NCBI GenBank assembly: GCA_900768465.1
Contig: CAAGCY010000022.1
Location: forward strand, 1-57,878
DNA: 57,878 nt
Direction of reading: 5' to 3'
From: Alphaproteobacteria bacterium
Lineage (GTDB): Bacteria > Pseudomonadota > Alphaproteobacteria > CAAGCB01 > CAG-977
Part shown: positions 23,081 through 32,053 of the stretch, piece by piece
How positions within the stretch are numbered: position 1 is the stretch's first letter
Layout of the letters: each line of letters begins with the position of its first letter
Notes under the pieces: generated by a model
Seen by the model: the letters and a program-made list of their open reading frames with translations, nothing else
Databases searched by the model: none
Told to the model about the DNA's origin: nothing
Position numbers and translations under genes: made by a program

Positions 23081-23875
23081 TTAACCCTGCTCCGCTTTCG
23101 GAAGCCACGAAACATAAAACAGCAGATAAATCAGCGACACGATTGTTCCCGCAATCGCGCCCAGTTTGAACAATCCCAGCAACACGCCGAAAATCAGATT
23201 GAACACGAACACGGGGATTGCCGAAACCGCCGCCAGACGCATGCGCGCTTCAAACGGTACGCCGTTTTTGTAAAAGAATGTCGCGACATACGACACCAGC
23301 GCCAAAAGATACGTCAAAACGACGTATTTGAAAAACAGCATCGGAATTGCAATCATCAAAACGAACGACGGCAGGACGAACATCATTTTTCCCGCGCTTT
23401 CAACGACGAAATCGGAAATCGAATCCTTTGTAATCGACAGATTGTCCGTACCGAACAGCTTATTCAAAGGCATCAATTCGACTTTTTGCCCTTTGACGAA
23501 CTGGATTCCGTTTTTGGACACATAGATTTCGTTCGGGGACGGGTCTTTGATTGTTTCGTCGCCGCTTGCCGTGTCGATGGTCAAATGCAGTCCGTCGCCG
23601 ATTTGATAGCGTCCGAAAAAGTTTTCGGGCTGAACGATTTGACCGTTTTCGATTTGAATATCGGGCAAATCCGTGATTTTCCGCGTAATGATTTCAGGTG
23701 AAAACGCATTGATGAAAATCAGCGAATAAACCGCGTAAATCAGCGCGGCGACAACGGACAAAACAAACAACGGCACAAAACCCAATCCGTGTCCCGAAGC
23801 GATGTATTTTTCGGACAGTTCCTTGTCGTAGAACGAACGGAACAGCAGGGACAGCGAACATTTTTCACAAAGCAT
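23081..23875 (-). CDS. DUF1189 family membrane protein
   Basis: A 264-residue integral membrane protein: spans near 33-58, 165-185, 190-212 and 222-258, with a periplasmic-type domain in between (ITDLPDIQIENGQI, then SPNEIYVSKNGIQF). The layout matches DUF1189, a poorly understood family of polytopic proteins. AAAGGAGG precedes ATG 23875 at good spacing. A terminator lies just downstream. No operon partner. Confidence 0.75.
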   Translation of the reverse strand: MLCEKCSLSLLFRSFYDKELSEKYIASGHGLGFVPLFVLSVVAALIYAVYSLIFINAFSPEIITRKITDLPDIQIENGQIVQPENFFGRYQIGDGLHLTIDTASGDETIKDPSPNEIYVSKNGIQFVKGQKVELMPLNKLFGTDNLSITKDSISDFVVESAGKMMFVLPSFVLMIAIPMLFFKYVVLTYLLALVSYVATFFYKNGVPFEARMRLAAVSAIPVFVFNLIFGVLLGLFKLGAIAGTIVSLIYLLFYVSWLPKAEQG

Positions 23876-23967
23876 GGAAGCCTCCTTTCATAAAATCCTT
23901 TGAAAATTATAAAAGAAGGCGCGCCGCCTTGAAATCCGACAATGCGGCTAAAAAAGGAAATAAAAAG

Positions 23968-23996
23968 TTGACCGCCGCCCGCTTTGGTTTTATACA
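23968..23996 (+). promoter_or_regulatory. tRNA-Glu promoter
   Basis: TTGACC (23968-23973), 17-base spacer and TATACA (23991-23996), each five of six to consensus, 13 bases before the mature tRNA 5' end. A strong stable-RNA promoter. Confidence 0.75.
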
Positions 23997-24009
23997 AAAA
24001 GAAAACCAA

Positions 24010-24085
24010 GACCCTATCGTCTAATTGGTTAGGACAGCACCCTCTCAAGGTGTCAACACGGGTTCGAGTCCCGTTAGGGTCGCCA
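24010..24085 (+). tRNA. tRNA-Glu (anticodon CTC)
   Basis: A complete 76-base cloverleaf with encoded CCA. Acceptor GACCCTA pairs with TAGGGTC, followed by discriminator G. The anticodon stem GCACC/GGTGT holds loop CTCTCAA, giving anticodon CTC, which reads GAG. T-arm ACGGG-TTCGAGT-CCCGT is regular. Strong promoter upstream and terminator downstream: a single-gene unit. Confidence 0.95.
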
Positions 24086-24090
24086 AAATC

Positions 24091-24123
24091 AATCGGCAGG
24101 AACGTATTCCGCCGATTTTTTTT
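24091..24123 (+). terminator. Terminator of tRNA-Glu
   Basis: AATCGGC (24091-24097) pairs with GCCGATT (24111-24117), with inner GGAA/TTCC pairs, then a run of T. Confidence 0.85.
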
Positions 24124-24228
24124 GTTTTTTATTGTTCGATATTCGGCATCGTCCGACAACGGGGAATTGTTTTTTCTTTTGAAATGGAATATATAAAAAG
24201 AGCTTTCTTTTTTATCGGAGTATTCGCC

Positions 24229-24612
24229 ATGAGACCCTTCCTTTTCGTTTCGCTGCTGACCGTTTTGACCGCTTTTTCCGCCCGTGCCGACGGATTGAAA
24301 GCCAAAGCCGACATTGCTTTGACCGACAGCGTGAGCTTCAATTATTCCTTCGTCGAAAAGCCCAAAGTCGGCGACGTGATTATGAAAATCAAACTTTCCC
24401 AACCCGCCGATTCCATTCAAGCGTTTGCCGAATACGACATGCCGTCCATGCGCGGACACCACGCGTCGGGCAAAATCGCGTTCAAACGCAACCGCGCGGG
24501 CGACTTTGTTCTGCCGATTCACTTTGCCATGCCCGGCGATTGGGAAATCAAGCTGACCTTTGAACAAGACGGCAAAGAACTGTTCGCCGGCGCGGTCGAA
24601 CTGAATATCTGA
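24229..24612 (+). CDS. Periplasmic YtkA-like protein
   Basis: 127 residues from ATG 24229, chosen because GGAG (24217-24220) precedes it and it starts a clean signal peptide (RPFLFVSLLTVLTAFSARA). Upstream in-frame codons run through the tRNA. The mature part, with DMPSMRGHHASGKIAFKRN and HFAMPGDWEIKLTFEQDG, fits the YtkA-like immunoglobulin-like domain seen in copper- and metal-related envelope proteins. First gene of a five-gene operon: its stop overlaps the next start by one base. Confidence 0.75.
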   Translation: MRPFLFVSLLTVLTAFSARADGLKAKADIALTDSVSFNYSFVEKPKVGDVIMKIKLSQPADSIQAFAEYDMPSMRGHHASGKIAFKRNRAGDFVLPIHFAMPGDWEIKLTFEQDGKELFAGAVELNI

Positions 24613-25574
24613 TGAAACGCTTAATCGCCGTTTTGACGCTTTTGCCCTTTGCCGCAAACGCCGCCGATTTGCTGTATTTCGAAGCTCAAGGCATTGCCGG
24701 TTGGTCGTCCGCCGAAAACAAAGCGGTCTACCATTCGGCAAGCAAGCATGACGTTATGCAAAAAAACTCAATCGGTTTCGATTGGCTGCACAAATTTTCG
24801 GGGCAGTCGGGCGATTGGGCAAGTGCGGCGTTGCAAATGCGGTTGGCGTACAACGATTCCGACCATGACTTTACGCCGCAAGTCTACAATGCGTGGTTCA
24901 AAATCAAAACCCGTGCGGGCGACGTATGGGCGGGACACAACAGAATAGCGTTCGGGCTGGCATCCTATTGGGATACGCACGCCGATTTGTTGGGCGACAT
25001 GCCGATGCAGGGCGTCGGTTTCGACCGCGATTGGGGCGCGGGGTGGTCAATGGACACGGCGGACGGCAATCTGTCCGCTTCGATAACAACGGGTTCGGGC
25101 ATGCCGCTTCGGACTTACGGCAACAAGATTTTCGCCGTCCGCGCCGCCAAAGGCGTTTTGAATTACGACAACTATACGGCGGGACTGTCCGTCATGGCGG
25201 GCAAGACATTGGACACCATGGGGTACAAGATTATGAACCGTTCCCCGAAAAACCAATGGCTGATAGGCTTTGACGGCGCGCTGAACAGCAACAATCTGGA
25301 ACACAAGGCGGAGCTTGACGCGGGACAATACGACAACGAACCGTTTTATGCGGCTTTGTACCGCCTGACCGTCAAATGGGACGCCGAAGAACGCCTTGCA
25401 ACCGAAGCGCAAGCGGCTTATGTCAATAAAGCGAAAACGGAAAACTACACGGCGGGCGGCGCGGTCGCTTACAAGCTGACGGGCGATTTGACGGCGCGGA
25501 TAATGGTTCAGCACCGTTCTCAAAACGCCGAAAACGTCTATCTGGGGCAGCTTTACTGGTATTTCCCGATGTAA
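24612..25574 (+). CDS. Outer-membrane beta-barrel protein
   Basis: 320 residues with a signal peptide (1-17, cut after ANA). The mature chain alternates hydrophobic and polar residues in many short strands separated by turns, and ends in an aromatic-rich LYWYFPM, as outer-membrane barrels do (aromatic near the C-terminus for BAM recognition). Sixteen or fewer strands fit the length. I recognise no specific porin family. It is embedded between a YtkA-like and an FMN_bind-like protein, so it may be the outer-membrane component of the envelope system encoded by the operon. Confidence 0.7.
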   Translation: MKRLIAVLTLLPFAANAADLLYFEAQGIAGWSSAENKAVYHSASKHDVMQKNSIGFDWLHKFSGQSGDWASAALQMRLAYNDSDHDFTPQVYNAWFKIKTRAGDVWAGHNRIAFGLASYWDTHADLLGDMPMQGVGFDRDWGAGWSMDTADGNLSASITTGSGMPLRTYGNKIFAVRAAKGVLNYDNYTAGLSVMAGKTLDTMGYKIMNRSPKNQWLIGFDGALNSNNLEHKAELDAGQYDNEPFYAALYRLTVKWDAEERLATEAQAAYVNKAKTENYTAGGAVAYKLTGDLTARIMVQHRSQNAENVYLGQLYWYFPM

Positions 25575-25584
25575 GGAGGACAAC

Positions 25585-26199
25585 ATGATAAAGCTTTTAT
25601 TTGTTTTAATGCTGCTCGGCGGACGCGCGTTCGCCGCCGTCGGGTGCGACTTGAACGATCCCGACCGCGATGTCAAACGCTTGTTTCCCGACAGTACGGG
25701 CTACAAAACCGAATATCTGTCCGTCGAAAAAGTCGGCGGAGAACCGCTTTATCAAAAAATGGAAGCCGCCCTTGGCGACAAATTCAGCGGCATTTACGAA
25801 AAAATCGACGTGCCGTACACGGTTTACACCGTTTTAAAAAACGGCGCGCCCATAGGCTTTATCCACGGCGTCAACCAAAAGGGCAAATACGGCGGCATGC
25901 AGGTCGTTCTGGCTTTGGATACCAAAGGCGTAATACAATCCTTTTATTTTCAAAAGCTGACGTCGAAACAGGCGGCGGCTTTGCGGTCGCCCGATTTCGG
26001 CAATCAGTTCAAAGGATTGTCCTTGCGCGATTTTGCAAATTACGATGTCGCGAATCACTCTTTTCCGCCCGAATCGAAAGCGGTGAAAATCAAAAATCCG
26101 ACGGCGGAAACGGATGACTTTTACGCCGCTTTGCGCGGAACGAAAAAGAATCTGATTTTAATGGACAACTTTGTTTTCAAAGCGAAGGACAAACAATGA
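25585..26199 (+). CDS. Periplasmic FMN-binding-domain-like protein
   Basis: 204 residues with a signal peptide (1-17). The central section GVNQKGKYGGMQVVLALDTKGVIQSFYFQKLTSK resembles FMN_bind domains of RnfG/NqrC and NosR type (partly quoted). The usual covalent flavin site (SGAT-S/T) is not visible; the place it should occupy reads NPTAETDDF, so flavin may bind differently or not at all. AAGGAGG precedes ATG 25585. Its stop overlaps the permease start (ATGA). Assignment is moderate. Confidence 0.6.
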   Translation: MIKLLFVLMLLGGRAFAAVGCDLNDPDRDVKRLFPDSTGYKTEYLSVEKVGGEPLYQKMEAALGDKFSGIYEKIDVPYTVYTVLKNGAPIGFIHGVNQKGKYGGMQVVLALDTKGVIQSFYFQKLTSKQAAALRSPDFGNQFKGLSLRDFANYDVANHSFPPESKAVKIKNPTAETDDFYAALRGTKKNLILMDNFVFKAKDKQ

Positions 26200-27383
26200 A
26201 CCTGCTGACTTTGGCTTTTAAAAATCTGGAACGGCGCAAACTGCGCACCGCTTTTACAATCGTCGGCATTGCGCTGTCGTCGTGGGTTTTGGTGACTTTG
26301 CTTGGCTTTAACCAAGGTTACAAAAACGCGCTGAACCGCGATATTGAAGGTATGGGCTTTCAAATCGTTCTGACCGCCAAAGGCTGCCCTTACGAAGCCG
26401 CGACCTTGATGTTAAAAGGCGGCACGGGATTGCGCTATATGCCCGAATCGCTTTATCCCGAAATTCAAAACGCGCCCGAAGTCGCCCAAACAACGCCGAT
26501 GATTATGCATGCGGAATTCGACCCGTACAAAGGCGAAAACGGCGGAACAACCGTTTTTCTGGGCATTGACACGGCAACGTATCCCGCAATGAAGCCGTAC
26601 TTTAAATTTTTAAGCGGCGGGTGGTTTTCCGCTCCGAACGCGCGGGAAATCGTCATGGGTTACGAAGCTGCGGAACTGGAACAACGCGAAGTCGGCGACG
26701 CTTATCTGCTGCCGGGAAGCGAACAGGAATTTACGGTCGCAGGCATTTTACAGCGCACGGGAACGCAGGACGACGGCATGATTTTCCTGCCTTTGCAAAC
26801 TTTGCAGGAAACTTTCAACAAACAAGGCGTGCTGACCATGATAGGCATCCGTCTGAAAAACGATGTGAATACAGCGGATTTCGAGGAAAAGCTTTATAAA
26901 ATCCCCGATGTGCAGGTTGTTTCCATGGCACAGGTGCGCAACACAATCGTATCGCTGGTAACCAGCGCGAAAATCATCGTAATGTCGGTGGCGGCGATTG
27001 CTTTTTTGATTGCCGTGTTCGGTGTTTTGAATACCGTCTTGATGTCCGTGTTTGAACGCTATCAGGAAATCGGCATCCTGAAAAGCATGGGGGCGCTGCC
27101 CAAGCATATCTTTATGCTGATTTGGACGGAAACCGTGTTGTTGTGCGCTTCGGGCAGTCTGGCGGGCATTGCGTTTTCCTATCTGTTTGCCAGCGTTTCC
27201 GAACGCTTGATTCGGGCGTTTTTGCCGTTTGCGCCGCACGGAAATTTGATTGAACTGACGCCGAACCTGCTTATATTTTCATTTCTGGCAATCACGCTGA
27301 CGGGGATTTTCGGCGGACTGCTGCCCGCAATCAAAGCCGCGAAAATCCGCCCTCTGGAAGCGATTAGGAGCGAAAACACATGA
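26196..27383 (+). CDS. FtsX/MacB-type ABC permease
   Basis: 395 residues with the MacB_PCD plus FtsX layout: span at about 17-40, a large periplasmic domain (about 45-260), then three C-terminal spans (about 265-292, 312-345, 358-380). The end reads LPAIKAAKIRPLEAIRSE, the classic FtsX/LolE/MacB terminus. Coupled by four bases to the FMN_bind-like gene and, at its 3' end, to the ATPase. Such permeases drive mechanical work in the periplasm or export of lipoproteins, peptides or antibiotics. Here they seem dedicated to the envelope proteins encoded upstream. Confidence 0.88.
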   Translation: MNLLTLAFKNLERRKLRTAFTIVGIALSSWVLVTLLGFNQGYKNALNRDIEGMGFQIVLTAKGCPYEAATLMLKGGTGLRYMPESLYPEIQNAPEVAQTTPMIMHAEFDPYKGENGGTTVFLGIDTATYPAMKPYFKFLSGGWFSAPNAREIVMGYEAAELEQREVGDAYLLPGSEQEFTVAGILQRTGTQDDGMIFLPLQTLQETFNKQGVLTMIGIRLKNDVNTADFEEKLYKIPDVQVVSMAQVRNTIVSLVTSAKIIVMSVAAIAFLIAVFGVLNTVLMSVFERYQEIGILKSMGALPKHIFMLIWTETVLLCASGSLAGIAFSYLFASVSERLIRAFLPFAPHGNLIELTPNLLIFSFLAITLTGIFGGLLPAIKAAKIRPLEAIRSENT

Positions 27384-28060
27384 CCCTTATTTCTGCCGAA
27401 CACTTATCCAAAATCTACCGCCGCGGAAACGAAGACGTTAAAGCGTTAAACGACGTTTCCCTGCAAATCGAACGCGGCGAAACGGTCGCCGTCGTGGGCC
27501 CCAGCGGATCGGGCAAAACAACTTTGGTCAACATTTTGGGCTGTCTGGACAATCCGACAGCAGGAACGCTGACCGTTGACGGCACGGCGATTTTCAAAGA
27601 CGGCAACACGCTTTCCGAAAAAAAACTGACGCTGATTCGCCGCAAGCTGTTCGGTTATGTGTTCCAAAAATTCTTTTTGATTCCGACGCTGACGGTTCGG
27701 GAAAACATCATGCTGCCGTCCGTGTTCGACGCGGACTTTGCGGCGGATGAAAAACGCGTTTCCGAATTGGCGGAAATGTTGGGCGTAGAGCACCGGTTGA
27801 ACCACTTGCCCGCCGAATTGTCGGGCGGGGAAATGCAGCGCGTCGCGATTGCGCGCGCTTTGATTGGCAAACCGCAAGTCCTTATCGCCGACGAACCGAC
27901 GGGCAATCTGGATTCCAAGCGCACCGAAGAAATCAAAGAACTGCTGCTAAATTTGAACAAGCGCGAAAATTTGACGATTGTCGTTGTGACGCACAATCTT
28001 GAATTCGCCAAAAACGCGGACAGAGTGCTGACCATTTCGGACGGACGGCTGGCGGAATAA
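27380..28060 (+). CDS. LolD/MacB-type ABC ATPase
   Basis: 226 residues. Walker A GPSGSGKTT (about 40-48), signature LSGGEMQRVAIARAL, Walker B VLIADEPTGNLD, and the H-loop TH. The LolD/FtsE/MacB subgroup is clear. It overlaps the permease by four bases and ends the operon. LolD proper would lie next to lolC/E; this pair has one permease only, so a homodimeric MacB-like arrangement is more likely. Confidence 0.9.
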   Translation: MTLISAEHLSKIYRRGNEDVKALNDVSLQIERGETVAVVGPSGSGKTTLVNILGCLDNPTAGTLTVDGTAIFKDGNTLSEKKLTLIRRKLFGYVFQKFFLIPTLTVRENIMLPSVFDADFAADEKRVSELAEMLGVEHRLNHLPAELSGGEMQRVAIARALIGKPQVLIADEPTGNLDSKRTEEIKELLLNLNKRENLTIVVVTHNLEFAKNADRVLTISDGRLAE

Positions 28061-28114
28061 CCGAGTCTTTCCCACTTGATAGTTTAAGGTGAAAAAGCCT
28101 TCCCTCTGCGAACG

Positions 28115-30319
28115 CTAAAAAAAGCTGTACGGGTCGATGTCGACGCGCACGCGGACGGTCGAGGGCAGGGACGCTTTGGACAGCCAGTCTTTCAGCACGT
28201 CTTGGATGCGGATGTGTTTCGCGGTTTGCAGCAGCAGACGGTAGCGGTATTTGCCCCGAAGCAGAGCCAAAGGCGCGGGTGCAGGACCCAAGACGCGAAT
28301 GCCCGCCCCCGTCGGCGCAATCCGTCCCAGATACGCCGCCGCGCCTTGCGCCGCGTCTTCCTTTGCCGCCGACACGATTAACGCCGCCAGCCGCCCGAAC
28401 GGCGGCATTTTCAACAGCTCGCGCCCCTGCGCTTCCGCGTCCAGAAAAGCCTCGCGCTCGCGGGATACAAGGGCTTGAATCACTTGGTTGTCGGGATCGT
28501 AGGTCTGCAAAAACACTTTGCCCTTTTTGTCGGCGCGCCCCGCGCGTCCCGCGACTTGGTCAAGCATCTGATACGTCCGTTCGCCCGCGCGCAAATCCCC
28601 GCCCGCAAGCCCCAAGTCCGCATCCACGACCCCGACCAAAGTCAAGTGCGGAAAGTGGTGACCTTTGGTCAAAATCTGCGTGCCGATAATCAAGTCGACT
28701 TCGCGGTCGTGAATTTGCCGCATCAGCTCCGCCATTTCCGCCGCCGTGACATTCAAATCGCCCGACACGACCAGCTGTTTGGCATCGGGAAAGCGCACCG
28801 CCGCTTCTTCGCTGATACGCTCGACCCCTGGGCCGCACGCGGTCAGGCAGTCCGATTCTCCGCACACGGGGCAAACGGACGGCTTCGGAATGCTGTAGCC
28901 GCAATGGTGGCACACCAAAGAATTGCCCGACCGGTGTTCAACCAGCCACGCCGCGCAATGCGGGCATTGGAAGCGGTAGCCGCATTTGCGGCACAACACC
29001 AAAGGCGCGTATCCCCGACGATTCAAAAACAGCAGGGCTTGGTCGCCTTTTTCCAGCGTTTTGCCGATTTCGTCGACCAAAACGGGCGACAGAAAGCTTT
29101 TCAAAGTATCCGCGTTCTGCGGCGGAAAGCGGCGCATGTCAATCAGGTTCATTTCGGGCAAAACCGCCGCGCCGAAGCGGTTTTTCAGCACGATTTCGTC
29201 ATACTTGCCCTGCCTGACGTTGACGCAAGTTTCCAGCGACGGCGTCGCGGACGACAAAATCACGGGAATATCGGCGATTTTCGCGCGCACAACCGCCATG
29301 TCGCGGGCATGATAGATAACGCCGTCCTCCTGCTTGTAAGACGAATCGTGTTCTTCGTCGACGATAATCAATCCCAAATCGGGATACGGCAGAAACAAAG
29401 CCGACCGCGCGCCCGCGACAACCTTGACATCGCCCGACAAAACGCCTTTCCACGTTTCGCGGCGGACGCGCTGAGGCAAATCCGAATGCCATTGCGCGGG
29501 CTTGACGCCGAAGCGGCGCTCGAACCTGTCAAGCCATTGACCCGTCAGCCCGATTTCGGGCAACAGAACCAAAACTTGCCGTCCGTCTTTCAACGCCTGC
29601 GCCACCGCGTCAAAGTACACTTCCGTTTTGCCCGATCCCGTCACCCCGTTCAACACGGTTGCGGAAAAGCCTTTCCCGACCTTTTCGGACAAAGCGTCCG
29701 CCGCCGCCGCCTGTTCGGGGGATAAAGCCACGCCCGTCAGATACGGATTCGGCGGTTGAAAAGCAATCGGATTCATCGGCACGCGCGCCAAAAATCCCGC
29801 CTGCGCCAATCCCGCGACAACGGCGGGCGACACCCCCGCTTTTTGCGCCAAATCCGCGGCGGAACAAGGAATGTCGGAAGCCGCCCCGTATGCTTTTTTG
29901 CGCGCGTCCGTCCAGCGGAAATTCGGCGCGGCGGTCAACGCCGTTCTGATCAGTCCCGTCGTTTCGCCCACGCCTGCGAACACGTCGTCCATGCTCATCG
30001 CCATTTTCAAAACCGCGCCGTTCGGGGACAAAGTGTAATTCGCCACCCAGTCGACAAAGCGGCGGTTGTCGGCGCTCATCGGCGGCAGAGTGTAAATTTT
30101 TTGGACTTCTTTCAGTTTGGAATCGGGAATTGCCGATTCGTTTTGCGAATCGCCCCAAACAACGCCCGTCAAAGTCTGCCGCCCGAACGGAACACGCACA
30201 AAGCTGCCCGCGGCGGGGATTTCCGCGCCCTGCGGCACGGCATAGTCGAACGGTCCGCGGGGAAGCACGGGCAGTAAAACTTGTATCCTGCGTTTATTTG
30301 GTTGCTTTTTGTCCAACAT
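28115..30319 (-). CDS. priA: Primosomal protein N' (PriA helicase)
   Basis: 734 residues from ATG 30319; a TTG at 30346 would add nine residues but has no better ribosome site. The 3'-DNA-binding domain (about 1-100) is followed by the helicase core: Walker A GVTGSGKT (225-232), DEEHDSSYKQ, SATPSLE. The zinc-binding cluster of eight Cys (CRKCGYRFQCPHC, CHHCGYS, CPVCGESDC) is complete, then motifs V-VI (DQVAGRAGRADK). It restarts stalled replication forks by loading DnaB. It runs divergently from transaldolase, with only 53 bases between starts. Confidence 0.96.
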   Translation of the reverse strand: MLDKKQPNKRRIQVLLPVLPRGPFDYAVPQGAEIPAAGSFVRVPFGRQTLTGVVWGDSQNESAIPDSKLKEVQKIYTLPPMSADNRRFVDWVANYTLSPNGAVLKMAMSMDDVFAGVGETTGLIRTALTAAPNFRWTDARKKAYGAASDIPCSAADLAQKAGVSPAVVAGLAQAGFLARVPMNPIAFQPPNPYLTGVALSPEQAAAADALSEKVGKGFSATVLNGVTGSGKTEVYFDAVAQALKDGRQVLVLLPEIGLTGQWLDRFERRFGVKPAQWHSDLPQRVRRETWKGVLSGDVKVVAGARSALFLPYPDLGLIIVDEEHDSSYKQEDGVIYHARDMAVVRAKIADIPVILSSATPSLETCVNVRQGKYDEIVLKNRFGAAVLPEMNLIDMRRFPPQNADTLKSFLSPVLVDEIGKTLEKGDQALLFLNRRGYAPLVLCRKCGYRFQCPHCAAWLVEHRSGNSLVCHHCGYSIPKPSVCPVCGESDCLTACGPGVERISEEAAVRFPDAKQLVVSGDLNVTAAEMAELMRQIHDREVDLIIGTQILTKGHHFPHLTLVGVVDADLGLAGGDLRAGERTYQMLDQVAGRAGRADKKGKVFLQTYDPDNQVIQALVSREREAFLDAEAQGRELLKMPPFGRLAALIVSAAKEDAAQGAAAYLGRIAPTGAGIRVLGPAPAPLALLRGKYRYRLLLQTAKHIRIQDVLKDWLSKASLPSTVRVRVDIDPYSFF

Positions 30320-30372
30320 TTCCTTACACTCTTTTCTTAGTTTCAATGTACTAACTTTAGGATGAGACTCAA

Positions 30373-31029
30373 ATGAAATTTTTTATCGATACCGCTGATT
30401 TGAACGAAATCAAAGATTTGGCAGCCACAGGCATGGTTGACGGCGTCACCACGAACCCGTCGCTAGCAGCCAAACAGGGCATGAACTTCAAAGAACTGAT
30501 CGGGGAAGTCTGCAAAGTCGTTTCCGGTCCCGTTTCCGCCGAAGTCACCGCCATGGACTACGAAACCATGATGAAAGAAGCCGAAGTGCTGCGCAAAATC
30601 GCCCGCAACGTCACGATTAAAGTGCCGTTGACTCAGGACGGTTTGAAAGTCTGCCGCGCTCTGTCGTCGGAAGGCACGATGGTCAACGTGACCCTGTGCT
30701 TTACCTGCGGTCAGGCGATTTTGGCGGCGAAAGCGGGCGCGACGTTCGTTTCCCCGTTCGTCGGACGTTTGGACGATTTGGGCGTCAACGGCATGCAGCT
30801 GATTGACGATATCCGCATGGTCTATGACAACTACGACAACTTCAAAACGCAGATTTTGGTCGCTTCCGTGCGTTCGCCGGAACACATCATCAATGCAGGC
30901 AAGATTGGCGCGGACGTGATTACGGCTCCTCCCAAAGTGATTCGCCAGCTGTATCATCACCCCTTGACGGACGCGGGCTTGAAAACGTTTGCCGAAGACT
31001 GGGCAAAAACGGGTCAGTCCATTCTGTAA
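30373..31029 (+). CDS. tal: Transaldolase
   Basis: 218 residues, the short (type 3B / FSA-like) transaldolase form. FFIDTADLNEI, DGVTTNPSL, the Schiff-base Lys83 in TIKVPLT, and ASVRSPEHI. It moves dihydroxyacetone units between sedoheptulose-7-P and glyceraldehyde-3-P in the non-oxidative pentose phosphate pathway; a fructose-6-P aldolase role cannot be excluded. AGGA precedes ATG 30373. Terminated immediately by the hairpin at 31038. Confidence 0.93.
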   Translation: MKFFIDTADLNEIKDLAATGMVDGVTTNPSLAAKQGMNFKELIGEVCKVVSGPVSAEVTAMDYETMMKEAEVLRKIARNVTIKVPLTQDGLKVCRALSSEGTMVNVTLCFTCGQAILAAKAGATFVSPFVGRLDDLGVNGMQLIDDIRMVYDNYDNFKTQILVASVRSPEHIINAGKIGADVITAPPKVIRQLYHHPLTDAGLKTFAEDWAKTGQSIL

Positions 31030-31037
31030 TGAATGAC

Positions 31038-31068
31038 AAAAGAGGATTGGGCGACCAATCCTCTTTTT
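31038..31068 (+). terminator. Transaldolase terminator
   Basis: AGAGGATTGG (31041-31050), loop GCGA, CCAATCCTCT (31055-31064), then T-run: a perfect ten-pair stem. Confidence 0.9.
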
Positions 31069-31078
31069 AGTATCTCCC

Positions 31079-32041
31079 ATGCCGAAACTGTATATTCCCG
31101 ACCAGCCCGATATTTTTTACGCCGCGGACGACCGTCTGATGACGGCAATCGACGAATGGCAGCGCTGGTTGTTGACGGAACGGCGGTGTTCCGCTTTGAC
31201 CGCCGAAAACTACGGGCGGGATTTATCGGCTTTTTTAAAATTTCTGAAAGAATATCACGGCAAAACGCCCGACTTCGATTTGCTGAAGAAACTGGAAGTC
31301 ACGGATTTTCGCGCTTATCTGGCGGACAGGACGCACAACGGGCTGACCCGCACGTCGATTGCCCGCAATTTGTCGACTTTGCGCAACTTTTACCGCTTTT
31401 TGGAACGCAACGCCATTCTGTCCAACGCGTCTTTGAGCGTGATTCGCTCACCGTCTTTGCCCAAAGCGTTGCCGCATCCGTTGTCCAAAGAACAGGCGTT
31501 CGATATGATTCGCACGGCGCGAAAGCTGGAAAAAGTCGCATGGATGGGACAGCGCGACGTCGCTTTTCTGACTTTGCTGTACGGGTGCGGATTGCGTATC
31601 GGCGAAGCGTTGCGGCTGGACGTGAAAGACCGCCCCAACGCCGAAATGATGACCGTGTTCGGCAAAGGCAGCAAGGAACGCGTCGTTCCCGTCCTGCCCA
31701 TGGTTCGGGCGACCATTGACGCGTATTTGAAAGTCCGCCCCGACGGCGCGCCCGCCAAATCGCCTTTGTTTATCGGACTGCGCGGGGAACGGGTCAACCC
31801 CGGAGTCATGCAAAGGCAAATCCGCCGCATCCGCGAAGAGCTCGGATTGCCCGAATCGGTCACGCCGCACGCGTTGCGCCACAGCTTTGCCACGCATTTA
31901 TTAATTGGCGGCGCGGATCTCAGGACGATTCAAGAACTGCTGGGACACGAATCCCTGTCCACGACTCAACGTTACACGGGACTGGATGAAACCAAAATGA
32001 TGGACGTTTACTCTCACGCCCACCCCCGCGCAAACAAATAA
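31079..32041 (+). CDS. xerC: Site-specific tyrosine recombinase XerC
   Basis: 320 residues. The core-binding domain (about 20-115) precedes the catalytic domain with all six expected residues: Arg173 (GCGLRIGE), Lys196 (GKGSKER), His264 and Arg267 (HALRHSF), His290 (LLGHES) and Tyr299 (QRYTG). The ending HAHPRA is typical of XerC/XerD. It resolves chromosome dimers at dif together with XerD. Although the left end of the window holds an element, this gene is far from it and in core codon style, so it is not the element's integrase. Confidence 0.92.
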   Translation: MPKLYIPDQPDIFYAADDRLMTAIDEWQRWLLTERRCSALTAENYGRDLSAFLKFLKEYHGKTPDFDLLKKLEVTDFRAYLADRTHNGLTRTSIARNLSTLRNFYRFLERNAILSNASLSVIRSPSLPKALPHPLSKEQAFDMIRTARKLEKVAWMGQRDVAFLTLLYGCGLRIGEALRLDVKDRPNAEMMTVFGKGSKERVVPVLPMVRATIDAYLKVRPDGAPAKSPLFIGLRGERVNPGVMQRQIRRIREELGLPESVTPHALRHSFATHLLIGGADLRTIQELLGHESLSTTQRYTGLDETKMMDVYSHAHPRANK

Positions 32042-32053
32042 AGGAAACGCTCC

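Noticed and set aside
31079..32041. xerC as the integrase of the left-hand element
   Set aside because: 29 kb away, core codon style and canonical XerC ending; nothing links it to the att site.
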